64,000 bases of DNA from Suipraeoptans intestinalis (GTDB lineage: Bacteria > Bacillota > Clostridia > Lachnospirales > Lachnospiraceae), in NCBI RefSeq assembly GCF_009696485.1, contig NZ_VULY01000018.1, positions 693,001-757,000 of the forward strand. The letters are read 5' to 3'. This document shows positions 1 to 9,016 of the stretch, piece after piece (within the stretch, counting starts at the first letter, position 1; every line of letters begins with the position of its first letter). The notes beneath the pieces are model-generated. The model was not told the DNA's origin, ran no database searches, and saw only the letters and a program-made list of their open reading frames with translations. Both the position numbers and the translations under genes were made by a program.

Positions 1-705
1 TACATAGATATTCTTTCTATCTTTTACTTGCTTTCCATCGAAAGAATTAGTAATCCAATAATTCTCTACACCATTAGCTTTTAATTCACGATTAAAGTCT
101 TCCATCACTTGATTGAGTAGACTCAATGTAGGAACGATGTATACAATGTCAATATTTTCAGTTCGCAATCTATTTACTATTTTTAATAGAATTACAAATG
201 ATTTTCCTGCAGAAGTTGGAGCAGAAATCCCTAAAATCTTATCATTATCCATACTATCCCAAATTTTCTTTTGAAAATTTGTTAACAAATACTTCCGATT
301 ACCTATATTGACCTCATTATTTAACTGATTTATTGTTGTTGTTATCTCATCAATATAACTGTCTAGTACAGTAAATTTGCAATTAGCTCTATCAAAATTC
401 TCATCACATATAATAGCTGAAGTTGGATAACCTATTCTGGATAAAAATTTTACAATGATTTTTCTCAAATCATATTCTTCAAAATTAATATGTTCCCACA
501 TTAGACCAATAACAGTAATAATATAATTAACATCGGGAGAAGCAATCATAATAGATTCATAATCCAAGCATCTAACAGAGTTATATATTAATGTTTCATT
601 ATAGCTAACTACTCTGTCAGCATTTATCAGCCCCATTTTATGAGCAACTGAAGTAAACTCAATATTTAACCACTGTTCAAGAATATCATTCTTTAGTTGC
701 TTCAT
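1..705 (-). CDS. hamB: Hachiman helicase HamB (N-terminal part only)
   Basis: Superfamily 2 helicase, truncated by the window edge; about 235 N-terminal residues are visible. A non-helicase N-terminal region of about 165 residues is followed by a Q-motif-like LLTNFQKKIW and Walker A motif APTSAGKSF. A strand DIVYIVPT (motif Ia region) lies downstream. In Hachiman, HamB surveys DNA and releases the HamA nuclease when it meets damaged or phage DNA. The ATG at 705 has an AGGGGG-type ribosome site 9 bases upstream and lies 19 bases after the hamA stop, so the two are co-transcribed. Identification as HamB rests on the SF2 motif plus the HamA-type partner. The DEAD box and later motifs are not in view. 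Confidence 0.75.
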   Translation of the reverse strand, partial: MKQLKNDILEQWLNIEFTSVAHKMGLINADRVVSYNETLIYNSVRCLDYESIMIASPDVNYIITVIGLMWEHINFEEYDLRKIIVKFLSRIGYPTSAIICDENFDRANCKFTVLDSYIDEITTTINQLNNEVNIGNRKYLLTNFQKKIWDSMDNDKILGISAPTSAGKSFVILLKIVNRLRTENIDIVYIVPTLSLLNQVMEDFNRELKANGVENYWITNSFDGKQVKDRKNIYV

Positions 706-724
706 TAATTTGTTCCCCCTTTCT

Positions 725-1639
725 CTATATTAATTTCTGAAATTTTCCGGCTAGTTCTTTTAAATCCCAAACAGGAAATACTATATAAGTAATTCTCGAC
801 AATATTGGATTTTTAATAATATCAATCTTAGTATTGTCATAATTTCTATATCTTTCTTCAATTATTTTTTCAATATCATTTCTAATGCTATATTCATCTA
901 TTTTATTAATATTAGATAACTCATTATAAGTTACTATACTTACCAGCTGAATTTCTACAGGTTTCAAGGTATTATTTAGATATTTTTCAGCAATTTCGTT
1001 CATTTCATCATCTAAAAAATCTTCATGTACATATAAACCCACCTCTGATCTGTGCTTATTATATGTATTTAATATGCTATCTAACGCATCAGAAAATGCT
1101 TCATTAAATTTATATTTAGATGTATATGTTTTCGCTTCTCCTAATATGATTATATTTTTACCATTTTCTATTTTAAAATGTATTGCGTCCGCTCCAAATC
1201 TTTCATGGTCAGGTGATGTGGCTATATTCATTTTTCTAAGCAAGGGAACTGCTTTCATACATTTTTGGATGAAATGATATAATAGCAATTCTCCCATTTG
1301 ACCTTGTATTAAAATATTTTCACTATTTTTATTAGCTCTAAATTTATTTTTAGCTTTTCTGCTAATATGTTGCGAAGCTGAGGCCTCGGATTTGCCGGTT
1401 TTAACTAACTTTTTCTTAATTTCTTTATATTTTTCCGAACTATAAATCCAATCAACAATAGTGTCAGATAGTTCTTCAACAAATCCATCTCTAAGCTCTT
1501 GTATATCTTGATATTCTATATATGCACCAATATGTTCTTTGTTATTTGGAAGAATATCATATTGCTTGACAACTACGCCAATCATATTAAATAAAGAATC
1601 ATTTTTTATTAACCGTTTTAATATATCTTTTTCTTCCAA
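725..1639 (-). CDS. hamA: Hachiman nuclease HamA (DUF1837)
   Basis: About 304 residues, typical for HamA. The DUF1837 core shows an acidic-helix motif QGQMGELLLYHF (near residue 120), then GAD (about 152-154) and ILGEAKTY (about 169-175). This D...E-x-K pattern is expected of a PD-(D/E)XK nuclease, the effector that degrades DNA when released by HamB. Start choice: an ATG at 1648 sits directly on the AAAGGAGG site with no spacing, while a TTG at 1639 has a 9-base spacing and is preferred. The gene begins about 32 bases after the restriction-enzyme stop and no terminator is visible between them, so it probably shares the restriction-modification transcript. Confidence 0.82.
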   Translation of the reverse strand: MEEKDILKRLIKNDSLFNMIGVVVKQYDILPNNKEHIGAYIEYQDIQELRDGFVEELSDTIVDWIYSSEKYKEIKKKLVKTGKSEASASQHISRKAKNKFRANKNSENILIQGQMGELLLYHFIQKCMKAVPLLRKMNIATSPDHERFGADAIHFKIENGKNIIILGEAKTYTSKYKFNEAFSDALDSILNTYNKHRSEVGLYVHEDFLDDEMNEIAEKYLNNTLKPVEIQLVSIVTYNELSNINKIDEYSIRNDIEKIIEERYRNYDNTKIDIIKNPILSRITYIVFPVWDLKELAGKFQKLI

Positions 1640-1671
1640 AATTACCATCCTCCTTTAATAGTACAGAAGAC

Positions 1672-3654
1672 TTATGCCTTATACTCCCCAGTAGCCTCTC
1701 TTATCATCCCATCATGCCAATCTACTGTCTCTAATGGCATTTCGTGGTATTTGTCAAAGACCTCATACAAATACTTATACTTGACCTTATTTTCAATAAT
1801 CTTCTTCAGAGAATCTGTATCCATTGAAATAATCTTCATGCCTGTAATGGTTTCTTCATCTCTGGTATATGGGATTATCTTTCTATACCTAAAATCTGAA
1901 ATCACATTTTTGTCCAGATAAGTGCTAACAAACAAGCTATAATCGAATGGATTATTAAATCTAATCCTATAATCTCCTAAATGTCTTGAAACAGGCTCCA
2001 TTTCCATTCTTCTTTGATTATTTCCATCTGCAAGAGTTGCTTCAAGTAATAGCGAATGTTTAGGATAAGAAGTACATGCCTCATATTCATATATAATATC
2101 TGCATAGCCTCCGGCTGCATGTGTCTTAGGTAATAAATTTGCTTCTAATGATAATTTCATGAAATCTAAAATATTTCCCTGTCTTTCGCTTACCTTGTAC
2201 CATATAATTCCTAAAATATATTCAAAAATAGTAGGTATTGCAGCCTCATCTGTAACAAGTTCTTCAATCCTTTTATCATCACGTTTCTCAAAACAATTTA
2301 GTAACTCTATAAGCACAGAATCGTTAAATTTCTTATCGATCAAAGCATTAAATCTTCTGTATCGTTCATCATTTACATAAGTTGCAGCTTGTTCCGGACT
2401 CTTAATTGTAATTCCTAAATCTTTACTTAAAGCTGCATATACTTTGCTAATATCTAACTTGAATGCTTCTGATATAGTTTCAAGTGGGGCATCAGCCCTG
2501 AGATTATTATCTCTACTAAAAGTTTCTGTATACAGAATATCAATAATTTCTTTAAAATAATACTTTGGAATCATATCCAACTTAATCATACGATCTTCAA
2601 AAATTAGAGTATCTGTAATATTAAAATATCTTCTATTTAAATCAAAATAATCAGATAACGTCGCCATTGCTTTAAAAACATGTAAATATTTGAAAAACAC
2701 TTCTTTTAGTTCTGTTTCATTTTTACAGTTTATAAATGGGCATTGTTTGTGAATTGAAGACTTCCCATTTTTTCTTACAACACCAATATTGGTTGTTTTA
2801 AATAGTAAACTTCTCCACAATGTTCCAGGTTTTTGATTTATATTCTTTGCAGAATTTAATAGTGATTCATAAATGTTTTCACCATCAAGAAATACCTTCT
2901 TTAAATTCTCATACAATTTATAGTACGGCTTGTCATAGCTTCTGCTTTTACGATTCATTCCCACTAAACATATTAGATTTTCATCAACATCAGAGGCTAT
3001 AAATTCTTCTTGTGCAAGTTTGTAGTTTTCCATTTGCATAAGCCTCTTATAAATTATTTCTTCCGGCAAAATTTTACCTTCTCGATATAATTTAATATCT
3101 GATATGATTTGTTTTGCACTTTCGTCATCTCTAATTAGCGGAACAAAATAAGTAAACTCGTCATAACTTAAAAACTCAAGTTCCGTCAGGCACTTTACAA
3201 CCGCAATAAACGGTCTAACGATACTACCACTTACATCTATACTTGTTTTAAGAAGCTGTTTTAGATAGATAAAGCTATCTCTATTAATATTAAACACATT
3301 ATTAGTTTCAAAATCCCCACTACTTGTTATTTTAAGGAGTTCTCTTCCTGCATCCGTAATCAATCTATCTTCTGTAATTAAACCAATATCAACCAGTCCT
3401 GATGTTTTTTCTCTGGCATCTTTGTCTTTTCTTTTTGCTTCTCCTGTTAGGAAAGCTCTATCTTTCATAAAATCATAATATTTTTCTTGCAATTCATTGT
3501 TCCAGTTCCAACTTGATTCCTTTATGACCTCATTATAAAACTCATCAAGAAGCAACAACTGTGCCTCGATTTTTAAATTTAGTTTTGCAGTTCTAAAACT
3601 TGTAGTTCCTATAACCCAACAAAAACTTTGATATGGAATACTTTTATTTACCAT
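1672..3654 (-). CDS. AlwI-family type IIS restriction endonuclease
   Basis: 660 residues. The N-terminus has the AlwI-family signature around SFCWVIGTTSFRT followed by NLKIEAQL. Near the C-terminus lies a nuclease-like core: YADIIYEYE (Asp near residue 519) and LLLEATLADGNNQRR (Glu near 538), then MEPVSRHLG, resembling the D...E-x-T centre of the AlwI/MlyI/BstNBI group. Family members cut a few bases outside an asymmetric site; AlwI itself recognises GGATC. The site of this enzyme is inferred only by family and by its two adenine methyltransferase domains. The start codon follows immediately after the methyltransferase stop (TAA then ATG), so expression is translationally coupled, with the methyltransferase made first. 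Confidence 0.85.
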   Translation of the reverse strand: MVNKSIPYQSFCWVIGTTSFRTAKLNLKIEAQLLLLDEFYNEVIKESSWNWNNELQEKYYDFMKDRAFLTGEAKRKDKDAREKTSGLVDIGLITEDRLITDAGRELLKITSSGDFETNNVFNINRDSFIYLKQLLKTSIDVSGSIVRPFIAVVKCLTELEFLSYDEFTYFVPLIRDDESAKQIISDIKLYREGKILPEEIIYKRLMQMENYKLAQEEFIASDVDENLICLVGMNRKSRSYDKPYYKLYENLKKVFLDGENIYESLLNSAKNINQKPGTLWRSLLFKTTNIGVVRKNGKSSIHKQCPFINCKNETELKEVFFKYLHVFKAMATLSDYFDLNRRYFNITDTLIFEDRMIKLDMIPKYYFKEIIDILYTETFSRDNNLRADAPLETISEAFKLDISKVYAALSKDLGITIKSPEQAATYVNDERYRRFNALIDKKFNDSVLIELLNCFEKRDDKRIEELVTDEAAIPTIFEYILGIIWYKVSERQGNILDFMKLSLEANLLPKTHAAGGYADIIYEYEACTSYPKHSLLLEATLADGNNQRRMEMEPVSRHLGDYRIRFNNPFDYSLFVSTYLDKNVISDFRYRKIIPYTRDEETITGMKIISMDTDSLKKIIENKVKYKYLYEVFDKYHEMPLETVDWHDGMIREATGEYKA

Positions 3655-5823
3655 TTACTCATTCCTCCAATCAACTGGATAATTAGTAATCAAAACTTCT
3701 TCAGATATACTATTCTTATTTCTTCTGTGATAACTGCTATTTGAATAACTTTTATTCAGACGATTGCAGGAATAACCCTTACTTTCAATCCAATTATATA
3801 AAATATCATTTCTTTTATTTTTACTTTCCAAAACATTAGACAAAGCAAAACTAAAACCTTTTTCATTGGCTTCGTCCAAAAATTCAAGTAAAGCTTTTTC
3901 TTCTATTTCAGTCCACATTCCATTTTCATTATATGTTGCATTTGTAATCAAATAAGGTGGATCACAATAAATAAAAGTCTCCTGAGAAAAATCATCTAAC
4001 GAGATTTCTCTAAAATCCTTTTTCATAAACTGGACATCTTTACTTTTTAATTCTTCAGAAAATAATACAAGTTTACTTCTCATTTTGGAATTAAAATCTC
4101 TCTTACCTACCGGAAGATTAAAAAGTCCCTTTCGATTAAACCTAATCTGATTATTAAAAGAGAACACCATAAGTACATACAGCATTGGATAATCTATTTC
4201 TCTAGCAAGAACTTTAGCATTAAAATCATCTCTTAACTTGAGAAATCTTCCTTTATTGTATTCGGCTAAGCCTCTACTACTATCACAATCATAATAAGAA
4301 TACCCATATAATGATGTATTGGATAAATTATACGCCTCAATAATATTGTCTATTTGTTTTAATAAAGCATCAGTATCAGTGTCTTTTATAAATTCAATTA
4401 AATTTATCAAATTTTCATTCGTATCATTAAAAATAACTTTTGAAGAAGATGAATTTATTCCAACATTTCCTCCTCCGGCAAACAAATCTAAAAATACTTC
4501 CTTTTCATCAAATAAAGGTTGCAACTGTTCTAGCAACTTAAATTTTCCACCTGTATAATTAAACGGGCAAGGTATATTCATTTTCTTTTTTTCTTCGCTA
4601 AATACTTCACATAAAAATAGTCTTTCTTTATTATCTTTTATATCTGATTTCCCCGTCGAAAAACTCTTGTAGTCTGATTCAAATATAATAACTTTCCCCT
4701 TTTTACTAAGAATTCTCATAATATCTTCATCTGATATTTTCGCATTCGACCTATCATTTCCCTTGTCGGACATATTGTTATATGAAAGTAAGATATACTT
4801 TGTATCAGCCATTTCAATAAGTTCTTCAAATGCTTTTGTAGCCGTAATCATGCAGTAATCACTTTTAAGTGAAGTCCTATCCATCTTTCTTGCAACTCCA
4901 TAAACTTCAGGTTTTTCCCATCTTGCCACATTTTCAAGTAAATGATATGCATCACAATACTGCCTTGAATTATATGGAGGATCCAAGTACAACAAATCAC
5001 CCCTAATACTTTTAATAAGTTTATTGGCATCTAAGTTATAACAAATATTATTAGAATTTACCGTTTCTTCAGGTAATAAAACATTCAATACTAATTTTTT
5101 CTCAAAATCAACATTTTTTCTATATGCATCGTAGTGTCCAACTGTGTTTGCAATCTTATCCATTGCATATAGAAGCGATGTAATAAGTATTGCATATTCC
5201 TTAAAATTTATTTCTTTGTTTTTATACTTTGTTTCTATATCTTCTCTTATATATCCTATCTTGCTACAATCATCAGCAGAAAAGAATGTATCTGCAAAAT
5301 TTTCTCGCATATAATTATTTTCTTTTGTTTTAACTTGATTATAGTCGTATATAAGCTCAATTATCTTTTTACTTGAATATTTTTCATATCCAAACCATGC
5401 ATAATTGGAAATATAATTACTATACAGTAAATCATTTGTGATAAGCATTTTATCCTTAAAAGTATTCGCAACTGCACCAGTTCCACTAAATATGTCAATA
5501 ACAATATTTACACCTTTACAATTTTCATCAACTGTTTTTCTTATAAAATCGGAAAGAGAATATTTATTTCCTAAATATCGTCTATTGTTTATGAATAACT
5601 GCTTTAATCCTAATTTAGATATTAAAAAATCTGTGTCATCCTTATCCTGTAAACCATCTATATGCAAAAATCTTTTTATAATTTCAACTGTATTTTCATC
5701 CCAAAAGTACCTTCCTGTATCACTTCTCGGAATTAAAATATTTTTTTTATCTATTAATTTATATAAATATGACTTAGAAATGTCTAATTCTTTTATTACA
5801 TCAGTAACATTAAGACTTGCCAT
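3655..5823 (-). CDS. Fused double N6-adenine methyltransferase with N-terminal helix-turn-helix
   Basis: 722 residues in three parts. Residues 1-55 look like a MerR-like winged helix (ISKSYLYKLI, then a wing with GRYFWDENTV). The first D12-class methyltransferase has SAM motif DIFSGTGAV (about 110-118) and catalytic LDPPY (about 280-284). The second begins with the Dam-like NYTGGKFKLL (422-431), SAM motif DLFAGGGNV (446-454) and catalytic CDPPY (620-624). Two active sites fit an asymmetric type IIS site with one adenine to protect on each strand. ATG at 5823 has GGAGG 7 bases upstream, so a longer upstream reading is unlikely. The HTH could bind the operon promoter and autoregulate, like a control protein; that is inference. 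Confidence 0.88.
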   Translation of the reverse strand: MASLNVTDVIKELDISKSYLYKLIDKKNILIPRSDTGRYFWDENTVEIIKRFLHIDGLQDKDDTDFLISKLGLKQLFINNRRYLGNKYSLSDFIRKTVDENCKGVNIVIDIFSGTGAVANTFKDKMLITNDLLYSNYISNYAWFGYEKYSSKKIIELIYDYNQVKTKENNYMRENFADTFFSADDCSKIGYIREDIETKYKNKEINFKEYAILITSLLYAMDKIANTVGHYDAYRKNVDFEKKLVLNVLLPEETVNSNNICYNLDANKLIKSIRGDLLYLDPPYNSRQYCDAYHLLENVARWEKPEVYGVARKMDRTSLKSDYCMITATKAFEELIEMADTKYILLSYNNMSDKGNDRSNAKISDEDIMRILSKKGKVIIFESDYKSFSTGKSDIKDNKERLFLCEVFSEEKKKMNIPCPFNYTGGKFKLLEQLQPLFDEKEVFLDLFAGGGNVGINSSSSKVIFNDTNENLINLIEFIKDTDTDALLKQIDNIIEAYNLSNTSLYGYSYYDCDSSRGLAEYNKGRFLKLRDDFNAKVLAREIDYPMLYVLMVFSFNNQIRFNRKGLFNLPVGKRDFNSKMRSKLVLFSEELKSKDVQFMKKDFREISLDDFSQETFIYCDPPYLITNATYNENGMWTEIEEKALLEFLDEANEKGFSFALSNVLESKNKRNDILYNWIESKGYSCNRLNKSYSNSSYHRRNKNSISEEVLITNYPVDWRNE

Positions 5824-5863
5824 CTTTATTCCTCCTTGCCACATTTTAATCTATTTAGTAGAC

Positions 5864-5872
5864 ATTATAGCA
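5864..5872 (-). promoter_or_regulatory. Extended -10 promoter of the defence operon
   Basis: On the minus strand the sequence reads TGCTATAAT, a perfect extended -10 (TGn plus TATAAT). It lies about 40 bases before the methyltransferase start. No good -35 is present, as is usual for extended -10 promoters. It is the only clear promoter seen for the four defence genes. Confidence 0.6.
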
Positions 5873-5931
5873 TATTTCACCCATTTTTTCTATATTTTTA
5901 TTAAAAAATCAGATGCTAATTGCATCAAAAA

Positions 5932-5963
5932 ATGGAGAGTATCAAATTTATAATACTCTCCAT
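5932..5963 (-). terminator. Rho-independent terminator after the relaxase operon
   Basis: An 11-bp perfect stem (ATGGAGAGTAT / ATACTCTCCAT) with a 10-base loop is followed on the minus strand by six T residues. It lies just after the stop of the relaxase C-terminal fragment at 5970 and separates the mobilization operon from the cargo operon. Confidence 0.85.
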
Positions 5964-5969
5964 GTATTG

Positions 5970-6479
5970 CTATAGCTCTATATCGTTACTCATACTATGA
6001 CTCTGCTCAATTGTTTTATCTATTTTCCTTTTATGTTTCTTAATTGCCCCAATAACTGATTCCTTTTTCTCTGTTTTATCCTTACCAAGATACTCATTCA
6101 TATTATTTTTCAGATGCTCCAATTCATGATACTGTTTTAATAATGAATTATGTTTCTTCATAATCTCCTCTTGTTTATCTTGCAATTCTTTAGAATGCTC
6201 GTTTAATCTCCTAAAAAGATTTTTACTTGATTTTTTCTTCAATCCTTCTAATACAATATCTTTCAAATGCGGAAATTGCTTAAGAAAAATATCTATTTCC
6301 TCATAGGATTTCTGATAGGCTTCTATATCTTTTCGGTTCATCATCATATAAATTTTATCATTCGGATTTTTGCGATAACCCTGATAATGCTCTCTTTTGC
6401 TGATACAGATTTGAATATGCTTTACTACTTCTTTTATCCTCTTTTGTTCCCACGAAAGTTTATCAAATTCTTGTTTCAA
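5970..6479 (-). CDS. C-terminal part of split relaxase (coiled-coil)
   Basis: 169 residues, charged and helical (for example KELQDKQEEIMKKHN), like the C-terminal half of MobA/MobL-type relaxases. The apparent start is a TTG overlapping the stop of the upstream relaxase ORF (TTGA), with no ribosome site at usable distance. Adding one A to the A6 run at 6484-6489, or a -1 slip there, joins the frames as FQKNELKQEF, a smooth continuation. I read this as the tail of one relaxase gene that is broken or expressed by frameshifting. An independent gene is the less likely alternative. Confidence 0.7.
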   Translation of the reverse strand: MKQEFDKLSWEQKRIKEVVKHIQICISKREHYQGYRKNPNDKIYMMMNRKDIEAYQKSYEEIDIFLKQFPHLKDIVLEGLKKKSSKNLFRRLNEHSKELQDKQEEIMKKHNSLLKQYHELEHLKNNMNEYLGKDKTEKKESVIGAIKKHKRKIDKTIEQSHSMSNDIEL

Positions 6480-7405
6480 TTCATTTTTTGAAATGATATT
6501 TTTTGAATTCCTTTTTCCAATGCTTCCATAGAGTTAAAACCTTTATCTCTTATTTTTAATAGAATTTTGGATGCTACTTGCATGTTGGTGTGAACTACCC
6601 AATCCTGATTTCCATATTTGGTTTTATCAACAAATTCTCCTATTTCTTTATCTTTATTTCGGATTCTTTCTTTGATTTTTTCTTCTGTGTAATTATCACC
6701 TATGGTTTTCGCTCTGGTAAATCTCTGCTGATTTTTCTGTTTGAAAGCAATATACTTTCCAAACTTAATTTCATATCCATATTGTTCCATTATTTTAAGA
6801 AAATGTTCCCAGTTTATTGCTTTTTGAATTACTCTATCCATATCAAATTGAAGTCTTGATTTATAACTTTTACCTTTTTTATCTTCATTCCAGTCATACC
6901 AATTCACGAACTTTCTTCGCTTAATCTCGTTGATTTCCTTTTGCGTTTCAACATCTATTACCGATAAATTATGTTCCTTGCACAACCTGTCACTCTGATT
7001 TCGGATATTCATATAGGAACCGTAATAGGAATGGTAAACTTTGCCCTCATCAACATCTATGGAATTAAAGATTATGTGATTATGAATATGATCTTTGTCG
7101 ATATGAGTGGCTAAGACATATTCATATTTTCCCTCTAAAATCTTTTCACAAAGTTCGATTCCCACTTGATGTGCTTCGTGGGCGCTCACTTCTTCCGGCA
7201 CGAAGGATTGGATCAGATGATGAGCCAAAGTCTTTGTCCTTGAGTTAAACTGCTTTTTGGTGAGTTCAAATTCCTTATGAGCATTTTCTCTGCTACAAAG
7301 ATGTGTGGTAACATAGATTTCATCATCGGTTTTATTTCCATTGCAGATATAGTCTATCGCCTTTTTAAGAGTTGTTTTAATGGGATGTATCTTTGTAACT
7401 GCCAT
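6476..7405 (-). CDS. MOBP-type relaxase, N-terminal catalytic part
   Basis: 309 residues covering the relaxase domain (PF03432-like). It starts with MAVTKIHPIKTTL, and the HUH-type metal motif HIDKDHIHNHIIFNS lies near residues 127-141. Tyr residues in the first 30 positions are candidate nucleophiles. It nicks oriT and pilots the transferred strand. The reading frame stops at 6476 directly after an A6 run, and the rest of the protein continues in the -1 frame (5970-6479). Its start overlaps the MobC stop by one base, so it is translated in an operon with MobC. Confidence 0.88.
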   Translation of the reverse strand: MAVTKIHPIKTTLKKAIDYICNGNKTDDEIYVTTHLCSRENAHKEFELTKKQFNSRTKTLAHHLIQSFVPEEVSAHEAHQVGIELCEKILEGKYEYVLATHIDKDHIHNHIIFNSIDVDEGKVYHSYYGSYMNIRNQSDRLCKEHNLSVIDVETQKEINEIKRRKFVNWYDWNEDKKGKSYKSRLQFDMDRVIQKAINWEHFLKIMEQYGYEIKFGKYIAFKQKNQQRFTRAKTIGDNYTEEKIKERIRNKDKEIGEFVDKTKYGNQDWVVHTNMQVASKILLKIRDKGFNSMEALEKGIQKISFQKMN

Positions 7406-7785
7406 TACCCTATAACCTCATTGATAATATAGTCGGAAACTTTTTCTCTAAATTCTGATAGAAAAAGTAGTTCCACTTGCAAAGTTTTCTTAATACTTTC
7501 CATATCATCTTTGTAAATAACTCCTGTGCTGTTTACCACTTTGGCTATCTGATTTAAGTTAGCTGAATTACGACTTACAAGAGAAGATAGTTCTCTTAGT
7601 TCTTTTCTAAGAGCTCCTGATATATCAATGCTGATAATTCTGTTCTTGAAAATACTATTTCGGTAAAACTCTCTTTTACTCTTGAAACTGGTCAATGCAA
7701 ATCTTCGGTTAAGCTCATTCATATCTTCTTCATTCACCATAAAGTGAACGGTACAATTATTTTTACGATTAACTGTCTTTGACAT
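7405..7785 (-). CDS. mobC: MobC-like relaxosome accessory protein
   Basis: 126 residues. The N-terminal half resembles a ribbon-helix-helix (CTVHFMVNEEDMNELNRR). The C-terminal half holds the MobC-type segment with LRELSSLVSRNSANLNQIAK, common in Firmicutes mobilizable elements. It would bind oriT and help the relaxase nick. The gene lies directly upstream of the relaxase (1-base overlap) and downstream of the inverted-repeat region proposed as oriT. A GGAGAG-type ribosome site precedes the ATG. Confidence 0.82.
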   Translation of the reverse strand: MSKTVNRKNNCTVHFMVNEEDMNELNRRFALTSFKSKREFYRNSIFKNRIISIDISGALRKELRELSSLVSRNSANLNQIAKVVNSTGVIYKDDMESIKKTLQVELLFLSEFREKVSDYIINEVIG

Positions 7786-7797
7786 TTTTCGTCTCTC

Positions 7798-7895
7798 CTT
7801 TCATCTTCGGGGTATTAGGGCTCTCCCTAAATATTTCAAATTTGATTCTTCAAATTTCAAGCCTACTTTTTGGACTGTGGTCAAAAAGTATATGC
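7798..7895. other. Candidate oriT region of element 1
   Basis: This stretch between mobC and the replication ATPase has no gene but dense symmetry: ATTAGGG-ctct-CCCTAAAT (about 7825-7842), two direct copies of the nonamer AAATTTGAA read on the minus strand, and a hairpin ACTTTTTG-N9-CAAAAAGT (7865-7889). Origins of transfer of MOBP elements usually sit beside mobC and contain such repeats. The nick site cannot be assigned by eye. The remaining bases to 8053 show nothing else. Confidence 0.4.
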
Positions 7896-8053
7896 TTGCT
7901 ATCTACCTATAATTCATGATTTTTATAAATTCATCTTTAACTTACACAGAAAAAATAGATGTTACTTCTTCATTTACCGTTTACACCGTTCATACCGCAC
8001 GACATTCTCTTATATACGAAACATCAAACGGTACGAACGGTTTGAACGGCATT

Positions 8054-9016
8054 TTAATAAATCACATCCTCCGAATTATATTTAACTTGGTAATTGTTAT
8101 TGTTTTTACCTCGCTTCATCGTAATGCTGATTCCATTTTTCTTTAGAATATCCTTATTACGACTTAAAGTTTTCCCGAATTGTTGCGGACTTTCAACATC
8201 AAGATTAATCTTAGAGCAAATATCCACTATCGTTCCTTCCATCATTTTCAGCTTTGGCATCATTTGAACCAATTTCTGAATAGACGGTTCCAATGTTTCA
8301 ATCGGATCTATTTTATCAAGTTCCAATATCTTTCTCACAGGATGTATTTTTACCTGATAGGCTTTCGATTCAAAGAGCCTGCTTGTTACATCCAACTTGA
8401 ATTCCGTATCAAATTCCGAAGCTTTATCAATCGCAATGATGGTATCTACCGAACCAGATAAGGCTTGAGAACCTATAACCTTCTCGCTGACACTTTTTAC
8501 CGAAGAATCTTTTTTTGTGTGATACATCATGATAAAAGTACAACCGTATTTGTCAATGAGTTCATAATATTTCGCCATGACTTCATAGGTATCATTGTAA
8601 TCATTTGCATTGTATTTCCTGTCATATTTTATCTTGGAAAAAGTATCGACAATAAACACCTCATAGCCTGATTCAACATCTAATTTTATGATTTTTTCAA
8701 ACTCATCAAAATCCACATAACTTGTGCCTTCATAGAATTTCATCGTACTTGAGCAAGGTAAATCCAATCTGCCGACTCTCTCTTGAATAAGACTTCCGGA
8801 TAACTCATTGCAATAATAAACAACCTTTGTTTTCCTCACCTTGTTTTCCAGAAAATCAATTCCCTCATTGATACATATTCCAAGATTAAGTCCCAATGCA
8901 GTCTTTCCTTTTTTGGGCGAAGCAACAATCAGGGTTATACTTTTCCTTGCAATAATATTATCGACTACATACTTACCGGAGACATCAAATACCGTATCTA
9001 TCGTGTATGCTTTCAA
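8054..9016 (-). CDS. RepA-like AAA ATPase / replicative helicase-like protein
   Basis: About 320 residues, AAA_25/RecA-like fold. It has Walker A ASPKKGKTALGLNLG near residue 28 and a Walker B-like strand VFIVDTFSKI; MMYHTKKDS fits the following sensor strand. Such proteins occur with primase-like partners in the replication modules of Firmicutes mobilizable elements. Start: TTG at 9016 has GGAGG 7 bases upstream and overlaps the stop of the upstream ORF as TTGA. Longer starts overlap that ORF without a ribosome site. The C-terminal 60 residues look like a winged helix (SRNKDILKKNGISITMKRG). Confidence 0.75.
   Translation of the reverse strand: MKAYTIDTVFDVSGKYVVDNIIARKSITLIVASPKKGKTALGLNLGICINEGIDFLENKVRKTKVVYYCNELSGSLIQERVGRLDLPCSSTMKFYEGTSYVDFDEFEKIIKLDVESGYEVFIVDTFSKIKYDRKYNANDYNDTYEVMAKYYELIDKYGCTFIMMYHTKKDSSVKSVSEKVIGSQALSGSVDTIIAIDKASEFDTEFKLDVTSRLFESKAYQVKIHPVRKILELDKIDPIETLEPSIQKLVQMMPKLKMMEGTIVDICSKINLDVESPQQFGKTLSRNKDILKKNGISITMKRGKNNNNYQVKYNSEDVIY

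Noticed and set aside
5905-5965. Left attachment site of element 1 at the relaxase/cargo boundary
   Set aside because: The symmetry here is a terminator stem and a small GATGC/GCATC hairpin. The guaA core TATTCAAACTC is absent, so the cargo genes are inside the element.
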